Part shown: positions 6,745 to 11,378 of the stretch, piece after piece | Layout of the letters: each line of letters opens with the position of its first letter | Numbering within the stretch: position 1 is the stretch's first letter | Notes under the pieces: model-generated | Databases searched by the model: none | Told to the model about the DNA's origin: nothing | What the model saw: only the letters and a program-made list of their open reading frames with translations | Made by a program: the position numbers and the translations under genes | Assembly: GCA_946482295.1 (NCBI GenBank) | Contig: CAMLRB010000123.1 | Span: forward strand, 1 to 11,378 | Reading direction: 5' to 3' | DNA: 11,378 bases | Origin: an uncultured Bacteriovorax sp. | GTDB lineage: Bacteria; Bdellovibrionota; Bacteriovoracia; Bacteriovoracales; Bacteriovoracaceae

Positions 6745-8567
6745 AGACTCTCCAACTCTTTTTCAAATTTTGTGTTGATAAAATCGAGCTGCTCATTTGA
6801 GAGACTGAGCTTTTCGAAAAGTTCATCAATCATTTGATTAAGCTTACCAACAGCATGAGCATAGTCAGTAATTTTAGAAGTGTCATTGGTCATTGTAGCT
6901 TTCTCTAATTCTGAATTTATGCGATTGAGTAAATCTTCATTTTTTGTAATTTCTATCTCGAGTTTTTCAATTTCTTCTCTAAGTGGTTTCGTTTGTTTCG
7001 ATCTCTCTAACGTGAGCTCTGCTCGACGTTGTTTAATTTCTGCCTCGCTCAATTTTCTTTTCGGCTTTCCTTTAACCTCTTCACTCTCCCAGCCAATTTT
7101 TTCTAAGAAATCATCGTATGTGCCATTGAAAAATTCTGCGTTTCCATTGTGGAAAATAACAAGTTTCGTAGCCAGATTTCTTAGCATGATCTCACTGTGA
7201 GTAACGATTACGACAGCACCGGGGAAATTTCCGATTTCTTCGGTTAACGATTCAATCGATTCCATGTCCAAGTGGTTGGTCGGTTCGTCAAGTAATAAAA
7301 GATTGGCCGGTTTTGCTAATATCTTACCAAGAAGAACACGAGCTCTTTCACCACCAGAAAGAACTTTAATTTTTTTCTTTGCGAGATCGCCCTCGAACAT
7401 CATCGTTCCACAAATATTGCGAACACCTGAAATTGTTAAATCAGAATTTTCTTCCTGGATTTCCTCTGCGATTGTGTTTTCCATATTCAGACGATTGATA
7501 TTTGTCTGACCAAAATGTCCAATGCGCGCCGACGGATGAAAATTCACTTTTCCTTTTACGGGTGTGAGAATTCCCCCAATACAATTGAGTAAAGTTGATT
7601 TTCCTTTTCCGTTTTTCCCAATGATACCGATTCGATCTTCGCGATTAATGGGAAAACTTACATTGTGAAAAAGAACATCATTTTCTTTCCCTTCATAGTG
7701 AAAGGTCAGGCTTTTTACTTCCGCAATTTGTTTTCCCGGACATTCAACAAAACGAAATTTGAATCCTAAACTTTCAACATCTGAAAGCTTTTCCATCGAA
7801 TCCATCTTTTGCAGGGCCTTCACGCGTGACTGAGCTTGAGCTGCTTTTGAAGCTTTTGCTTTGAATCGCTCAATGAAAGCTTCCATCTCTTTACGTTTTT
7901 TATCTAAATTCTCGCGTGTTTTTTCATACATCTCTTCATCTTGAAGAATCTGTTCATAAAACTTCGCCGTATCACCTTTTATTTTTTTGAGTTGTTTACG
8001 ATGGAGACCCATCGTGTGTGTAACCACATCATCCATAAACTCACGATCATGGGTGATCAGCATTATTTCACCTGGAAAATTCTTCAAGAAATTTTTAAGC
8101 CAACGTACAGAGACGATATCCAAATAGTTGGTCGGTTCATCCAGCATCAGGAGATCAGGCGATTGCAAAAGGAGTTTCGCCAGATTTATTCTGATTTGAT
8201 ATCCGCCTGAGAAACTTTTAGGGTCTTTTTCTAAATCCGATTCACTAAATCCTAAACCGAAAAGAATCTTAGGAGCCTCATGCTCGCGGTAATCTTCCGG
8301 ATCAAGTACTTGCACGCATTCTTCCAAAACCGTCTTTTTGGTAAAGTGAATATGCTGTTCTAAAGCTCCTAGTTTGTAGCCTTTAGGTATCGTAATTTCG
8401 CCGCCATCAGCAGATAACTCGCCTAGAATTAGTTTGAAAAGGGTCGATTTACCCGATCCATTTCTTCCAACCAATCCAATTCGCTCTCTGCTACCTAACT
8501 GAAAACTAACATTATCAAATAGATCTTGTGCGCCGAAATGCTTCGATAAATTTTTTGCTTGAATCAT
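6741..8567 (-). CDS. ABC-F family ATPase (ribosome-associated, two ABC domains)
   Basis: 608 residues, cytosolic, no membrane segments. The first ABC domain has Walker A GRNGSGKST (34-42), signature FSGGYQIR (119-126), Walker B LLMLDEPTNYLD (139-150) and switch THD (172-174). A charged helical linker (about 205-270, with AKASKAAQAQSRVKALQK) is the P-site tRNA interaction segment that defines ABC-F. The second domain has GKNGKGKST (317-325), LSGGERAR (403-410), LLLLDEPTNHLD (423-434) and THSE (456-459). Residues 500-608 are a Lys/Glu-rich coiled coil, a C-terminal extension as in Uup or YheS-like members. ABC-F proteins bind the ribosomal E site and act on stalled or initiating ribosomes; the exact subfamily is uncertain. 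Only a weak GAGA-type ribosome binding site precedes ATG 8567. It is divergent from typA and translationally coupled to the DUF2141 gene. Confidence 0.93.
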   Translation of the reverse strand: MIQAKNLSKHFGAQDLFDNVSFQLGSRERIGLVGRNGSGKSTLFKLILGELSADGGEITIPKGYKLGALEQHIHFTKKTVLEECVQVLDPEDYREHEAPKILFGLGFSESDLEKDPKSFSGGYQIRINLAKLLLQSPDLLMLDEPTNYLDIVSVRWLKNFLKNFPGEIMLITHDREFMDDVVTHTMGLHRKQLKKIKGDTAKFYEQILQDEEMYEKTRENLDKKRKEMEAFIERFKAKASKAAQAQSRVKALQKMDSMEKLSDVESLGFKFRFVECPGKQIAEVKSLTFHYEGKENDVLFHNVSFPINREDRIGIIGKNGKGKSTLLNCIGGILTPVKGKVNFHPSARIGHFGQTNINRLNMENTIAEEIQEENSDLTISGVRNICGTMMFEGDLAKKKIKVLSGGERARVLLGKILAKPANLLLLDEPTNHLDMESIESLTEEIGNFPGAVVIVTHSEIMLRNLATKLVIFHNGNAEFFNGTYDDFLEKIGWESEEVKGKPKRKLSEAEIKQRRAELTLERSKQTKPLREEIEKLEIEITKNEDLLNRINSELEKATMTNDTSKITDYAHAVGKLNQMIDELFEKLSLSNEQLDFINTKFEKELESL

Positions 8568-8569
8568 TG

Positions 8570-8598
8570 TTGTCTCGCTATAGAGGGGATCTTATGCT
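8570..8598 (+). promoter_or_regulatory. Candidate promoter for typA in the divergent intergenic region
   Basis: The 95-nt region between the ABC-F and typA starts (8568-8662) must hold promoters for both unless they lie inside the genes. On the plus strand TTGTCT (8570-8575) and TATGCT (8593-8598) lie 17 nt apart, eight of twelve consensus matches, giving a leader of about 58 nt. No comparably good pair was found for the minus strand. An alternative -10 (TATAGC, 8637-8642) has no convincing -35. Confidence 0.33.
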
Positions 8599-8662
8599 AA
8601 TCTCTCCGGAAATTCATTAAATATTGTTAGTAGCCTTATAGCCCAACCAAGGATTTGTCCGC

Positions 8663-10498
8663 ATGTCTAAGAATTACTCTAAATTGAAAAACATTGCCGT
8701 CGTTGCTCACGTTGACCATGGTAAAACAACGCTTGTTGACTGTCTCTTAAGACAATCAAATACATTCGACGAACGCGAACAAGTTCAAGATCGAGTTATG
8801 GACTCGGGTGAAATTGAAAAAGAGCGCGGGATTACAATTACAGCTAAAAACTGTGCCTTTATTTGGAAAGATACAAAAATCAATCTTCTCGATACTCCTG
8901 GCCACGCCGACTTCGGTGGTGAAGTTGAACGTTCTCTCATGATGGTTGATGGTGTTCTTCTTCTCGTTGACGCTTCGGAAGGTCCACTTCCTCAAACTCG
9001 TTTCGTTCTTCAAAAAGCGATGGAGAGAGGAATTAAAATTGGTGTAATCATCAACAAAATCGACAGACCTGATCAACGTATTGAAGAAGTTAAGCACGAT
9101 ATTGAATCTCTCTTCCTCGAAATGGCCGATCAATTAAATATTGAAGACTTCGATCTTGATATTCCTATTATTTATGCTTCAGCTCGCGCAGGCTGGGCAA
9201 CTCACGATCCAAGTGTCGTGAGATCAGATGTTCACCCTATTCTTGATTTCATGGTTTCAGATTTTTATCCAGAACCAAAAATTACTCAAGGTGAAGAACT
9301 ACAACTTCTTGTAACAAACCTTTCTTACTCTCCTTACCTTGGACCACTTCTTATTGGTCGTATCCAAAGAGGACTTATCAAGAAAGCTGCAAATTACACT
9401 CTTTGCGATGAAGCTGGAAAAAACAAAGCTTTCAAAGTTACAGCTATTCTTGAATTCTCGGCATTAAAAAATATTGAAGTTGAAGAAGCTCGTGCTGGGG
9501 AGATCGTTATCGTTGCAGGTGTCGACACTGGAAAAATTGGTGACACGATTGTTGCCACATCTAAAATCGAACCACTTCCACGTATTACAGTTGAACCACC
9601 AACAGTAGGGGTTCAAGTTTCAGTTTCTACTTCTCCTCTTTCAGGACAAGAAGGTGAATACCTCACTTCGAGAAAACTTGAAGAGTTCCTTGAAGAATCA
9701 ATTCGTACAAACGTTGCTCTTCAATATGAAGGAACAGACGATCCGAAAGTGTTCATTCTTAAAGGTCGAGGAGAGCTTCAGTTAGCGATCGTTTTCGAAC
9801 AACTTCGCCGTAAAGGTTTCGAGTTCATGGTTGGTCGTCCACAAGTTCTCTTCCAAACAAGTGAATCAGGTGAAAAACTTGAGCCGTTTGAAAAAGTTGT
9901 TCTCGATATTCCAAGCGACGCTACAGGGGCAATCACTGAGAAATTATCTCAGCGCCGTGGGATCATGGAAAACATGATGCCATTAGGTGAAGATCGTACA
10001 CGTATTATTTTCGTCATTCCTTCACGCGGACTCATTGGTTACCGCGGAATTTTCTTAACAGATACTCGTGGTGCAGGACTTATGTCATCTGAGTTCATCG
10101 GATACCGTCCATACACAGGAGATATGCTTGGTCGTCAGAACGGCGCTATCGTTTCTGACCGCGCTGGTAAAATGACTCCGTATGCCCTATTCAACCTTCT
10201 CGCGACTGGAAAACAATTCGTGAAACCAGGTGAACCAGCATACGAAGGCATGGTTATCGGTGAGCACACTCGTCCAAACGATATCGTTGTAAACGCTGTT
10301 CGTGAAAAACACCTTTCATCTGTTCGTACTGCAGGTAAAGATGAAAACGTTATCCTTCCTCCAATCGTTAACAGAACGCTTGAATGGGCACTGGATTGGA
10401 TTGATAACGATGAGTGGGTAGAAATCACTCCGACATCTGTTCGCATCAGAAAGAAAGAACTTCAAGGTAACAAACGCTCAGTAATCAGAAACGGATAA
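8663..10498 (+). CDS. typA: Translational GTPase TypA/BipA
   Basis: 611 residues, the usual length for TypA/BipA, a cytosolic EF-G-like GTPase that binds the 70S ribosome and assists large-subunit assembly, notably under stress or cold. All G motifs are intact: G1 AHVDHGKTT (15-23), G2 RGITI (55-59), G3 DTPGH (77-81), G4 NKID (131-134) and G5 SAR (173-175). The beta-barrel domain II follows at about 200-300, then the EF-G III- and V-like domains, with PSRGLIGYRG and the BipA-specific C-terminal domain (QNGAIVSDRAGKMTPYAL, HTRPNDIVVNAVREK, ending VRIRKKEL). ATG 8663 has AAGGA nine bases upstream. Third positions are enriched in T and C (many CTT, GTT, ACT codons), which suggests high expression. 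It is divergent from the ABC-F gene and followed by a heptad repeat. Confidence 0.98.
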   Translation: MSKNYSKLKNIAVVAHVDHGKTTLVDCLLRQSNTFDEREQVQDRVMDSGEIEKERGITITAKNCAFIWKDTKINLLDTPGHADFGGEVERSLMMVDGVLLLVDASEGPLPQTRFVLQKAMERGIKIGVIINKIDRPDQRIEEVKHDIESLFLEMADQLNIEDFDLDIPIIYASARAGWATHDPSVVRSDVHPILDFMVSDFYPEPKITQGEELQLLVTNLSYSPYLGPLLIGRIQRGLIKKAANYTLCDEAGKNKAFKVTAILEFSALKNIEVEEARAGEIVIVAGVDTGKIGDTIVATSKIEPLPRITVEPPTVGVQVSVSTSPLSGQEGEYLTSRKLEEFLEESIRTNVALQYEGTDDPKVFILKGRGELQLAIVFEQLRRKGFEFMVGRPQVLFQTSESGEKLEPFEKVVLDIPSDATGAITEKLSQRRGIMENMMPLGEDRTRIIFVIPSRGLIGYRGIFLTDTRGAGLMSSEFIGYRPYTGDMLGRQNGAIVSDRAGKMTPYALFNLLATGKQFVKPGEPAYEGMVIGEHTRPNDIVVNAVREKHLSSVRTAGKDENVILPPIVNRTLEWALDWIDNDEWVEITPTSVRIRKKELQGNKRSVIRNG

Positions 10499-10504
10499 TT
10501 CTTG

Positions 10505-10547
10505 ACGGTTAGCAGTTAACGGTTAAAAGTTAACCGTTAACTGTTTA
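10505..10547 (+). repeat. Heptanucleotide tandem array (consensus ACNGTTA)
   Basis: Six adjacent units end in GTTA or GTTTA: ACGGTTA, GCAGTTA, ACGGTTA, AAAGTTA, ACCGTTA and ACTGTTTA (the last has one extra T). The core GTTA recurs every 7 nt from 10508 through 10539. Three GTTAAC hexamers result. The array fills most of the 65-nt gap between the typA stop and the next gene's ribosome binding site. The bases are directly visible; a function is not known. Confidence 0.8.
10513..10543 (+). terminator. Perfect 14-bp inverted repeat, possible typA terminator
   Basis: Arms CAGTTAACGGTTAA (10513-10526) and its exact reverse complement (10530-10543) flank the three-base loop AAG. The hairpin begins 14 nt after the typA stop. 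It is long but AT-rich and is followed by only TTTAACATT, not a proper T tract, so it could be a weak intrinsic terminator or attenuator, an mRNA-stabilising hairpin, or a protein-binding dyad. It is the central part of the heptad array. Being symmetric, it could work in either direction. Confidence 0.5.
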
Positions 10548-10563
10548 ACATTCAGGAGTCATC

Positions 10564-11115
10564 ATGAAGAAAATCATTTTCAGCCTTCTAACTCTCATCT
10601 CAATCAATTCATTCGCACTTACTGTTGATGGAATTTCTTTCGACGAGAAAGTTAATGTCGCAGGTAAAGATCTCATGTTAAACGGCGTGGGAATTAGAAA
10701 AGCAACATTTTTAAAAATCAAAGTCTACTATGGTGGATTGTATCTTACTCAAAAAACAAAAGACTCTTCTTCTTTTTTAAACTCAACTGAACCAAAGCAA
10801 ATCGTCATGCACTTTGTTCGTGATGTTGAAGCAAAAGATTTAAAAAAGACTTATACAGAAACTTTTGAAAACGCTAATGGCGCAGCGGGAGCACAGAAAC
10901 ACAAAGCATCGCTAGATAAACTTCTCTCTCATCTTTCTGATGTTGAAAAAAACGACCGCATGGTTATCAGCTTTTTAACGGATGGTGTGGTGCTCAATTT
11001 GAAAGGCAAGGCCTTCGATAAAATTGGAGATGCCGACTTTAGTCGGAGTTTACTGAACATTTGGTTTATAAATCCTGCCGACGAAAACCTCTCAGCATCG
11101 CTCTTGGGAAAATAA
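10564..11115 (+). CDS. Exported chalcone isomerase-like domain protein
   Basis: 183 residues with a Sec signal peptide (MKKIIFSLLTLISINSFA, cleavage after residue 18), so probably periplasmic. The mature part matches the bacterial chalcone-isomerase-like family (PF16036): LNGVGIRKATFLKIKVYYGG at 39-58, KQIVMHFVRDVEAKDLK at 78-94, and a C-terminal F-SRSLLNIWFINPADENL-SLLG block at 159-182. Members share the plant chalcone isomerase fold, but bacteria of this type make no flavonoids; related non-catalytic forms bind fatty acids, so a lipid-binding or other non-enzymatic role is plausible but inferred. AGGAG lies five bases before ATG 10564. It may be cotranscribed with typA if the hairpin in between is read through, and it ends at a clear hairpin. 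Confidence 0.88.
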   Translation: MKKIIFSLLTLISINSFALTVDGISFDEKVNVAGKDLMLNGVGIRKATFLKIKVYYGGLYLTQKTKDSSSFLNSTEPKQIVMHFVRDVEAKDLKKTYTETFENANGAAGAQKHKASLDKLLSHLSDVEKNDRMVISFLTDGVVLNLKGKAFDKIGDADFSRSLLNIWFINPADENLSASLLGK

Positions 11116-11130
11116 AATCAATTCTTTAAG

Positions 11131-11149
11131 CGCCCTTAACTTAAGGGCG
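11131..11149 (+). terminator. Hairpin terminator after the chalcone-isomerase-like gene
   Basis: Arms CGCCCTTA and TAAGGGCG pair perfectly over 8 bp with loop ACT, starting 15 nt after the stop codon. The stem has a GC-rich base and is followed by TCTTAATTCT, a broken U-rich tail. The form is that of an intrinsic terminator for the plus strand; the imperfect T tract keeps confidence moderate. Confidence 0.6.
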
Positions 11150-11192
11150 TCTTAATTCTCGTGAAAACTTCATCACAAGTCCCTCTGTCCCG

Positions 11193-11221
11193 TTTACACC
11201 CTCGAATAAAAACAATATCCT
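11193..11221 (+). promoter_or_regulatory. Candidate sigma70-type promoter of the response-regulator gene
   Basis: TTTACA (11193-11198, five of six) and TATCCT (11216-11221, four of six) are 17 nt apart. It lies just downstream of the terminator at 11131-11149 and would start transcription near 11228, leaving a leader of about 52 nt before ATG 11280. The position between a terminator and a gene start makes it the best promoter candidate in the window. Confidence 0.48.
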
Positions 11222-11279
11222 ATAAGACGTATCTCAAGATTTGAAGACTGGGTCACATTGCAGGAGAGAAAAGTCGGTT

Positions 11280-11378
11280 ATGGAAAAGAAAATGCACGTA
11301 ACAATTGTTGATGATGTTAAAGACAATTTAAAAAGTTACAACGAACTTCTCTCGCCAACATTCAATCTTGAACTCATT
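11280..11378 (+). CDS. Response regulator receiver (REC) domain protein, N-terminal 33 residues only
   Basis: Thirty-three open codons run to the right edge with no stop. The peptide contains MHVTIVDDVKDNLKSYNELL, the first beta strand and helix of a CheY-like receiver domain; Asp11 and Asp12 are the acidic pair that binds Mg2+ beside the phospho-acceptor aspartate, which would lie beyond the window. The family's common start form is VDDxxxNL. AGGAG sits at 11262-11266, 13 nt before ATG 11280, which is rather far; a second ATG at 11292 is the alternative start and would remove only four residues. Whether the protein carries an output domain (DNA-binding, GGDEF, histidine kinase or other) cannot be seen. 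Confidence 0.75.
   Translation, partial: MEKKMHVTIVDDVKDNLKSYNELLSPTFNLELI

Noticed and set aside
8756..9133. Minus-strand open frame of 125 codons inside the typA GTPase domain
   Set aside because: Antisense to the conserved G-domain motifs, and the translation shows no domain.
10135..10446. Minus-strand open frame of 103 codons inside typA
   Set aside because: It is the antisense shadow of the highly conserved BipA C-terminal domain; its translation is Ser/Thr-rich and resembles no family.
10505..10547. CRISPR-like or insertion-sequence-end interpretation of the repeat after typA
   Set aside because: Units are 7 nt with no spacers, no cas or transposase gene is nearby, and no target duplication is seen.
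11250..11266. Sigma54-like GG...GC element (CTGGGTCACATTGCAGG) before the response-regulator gene
   Set aside because: The GG-to-GC distance is 8 or fewer bases instead of the required 10, and it overlaps the ribosome binding site.

Overview
The window is an ordinary stretch of chromosome from a low-GC (roughly 40% by eye) Gram-negative bacterium. A large lipobox-bearing lipoprotein with Ig-like domains and RCC1 repeats, several Sec-type signal peptides, a BipA GTPase and AT-rich intergenic regions suggest a member of Bdellovibrionota, most likely the Bacteriovorax/Peredibacter group. That placement is an inference from style and gene content; no rRNA is present to fix it. No mobile element, CRISPR array, tRNA or rRNA gene was seen.

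Layout. The left two thirds are on the minus strand. Reading in the direction of transcription from the middle, an ABC-F ATPase (8567 to 6741) overlaps by 4 nt a small exported DUF2141 protein (6744 to 6313). After a 94-nt gap comes a 1674-residue lipoprotein (6218 to 1194). After another short gap comes a TauD-like Fe(II)/2-oxoglutarate dioxygenase (1069 to 137), followed 16 nt later by the beginning of a sugar/alcohol-phosphate nucleotidyltransferase that leaves the window at its left edge. The right third is on the plus strand. The translational GTPase TypA/BipA (8663-10498) is divergent from the ABC-F gene. It is followed by a striking heptanucleotide repeat with a perfect inverted repeat, an exported chalcone-isomerase-like protein (10564-11115), a hairpin terminator, a candidate promoter, and the first 33 residues of a response-regulator receiver domain that runs off the right edge.

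How the genes relate. TypA and ABC-F are both ribosome-associated families and share a 95-nt divergent intergenic region, so they may be co-regulated; that is not shown here. The dioxygenase and nucleotidyltransferase look like a two-gene (or longer) operon that modifies and activates a small molecule, probably for the cell surface or a secondary metabolite; the substrate cannot be read from sequence. The giant lipoprotein is the most distinctive object: lipobox, an unrecognised cysteine-containing N-terminal region, six Ig-like domains alternating between two types, and 14 RCC1 blades, each with an invariant C-x9-C pair. It is best read as a large disulfide-stabilised surface or periplasmic recognition protein.

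No convincing new defence or mobile system was found. The points most worth a second look are the 14-blade, cysteine-paired propeller, the cysteine covariation in its Ig-like domains, the heptad array after typA, and the dioxygenase/nucleotidyltransferase operon.
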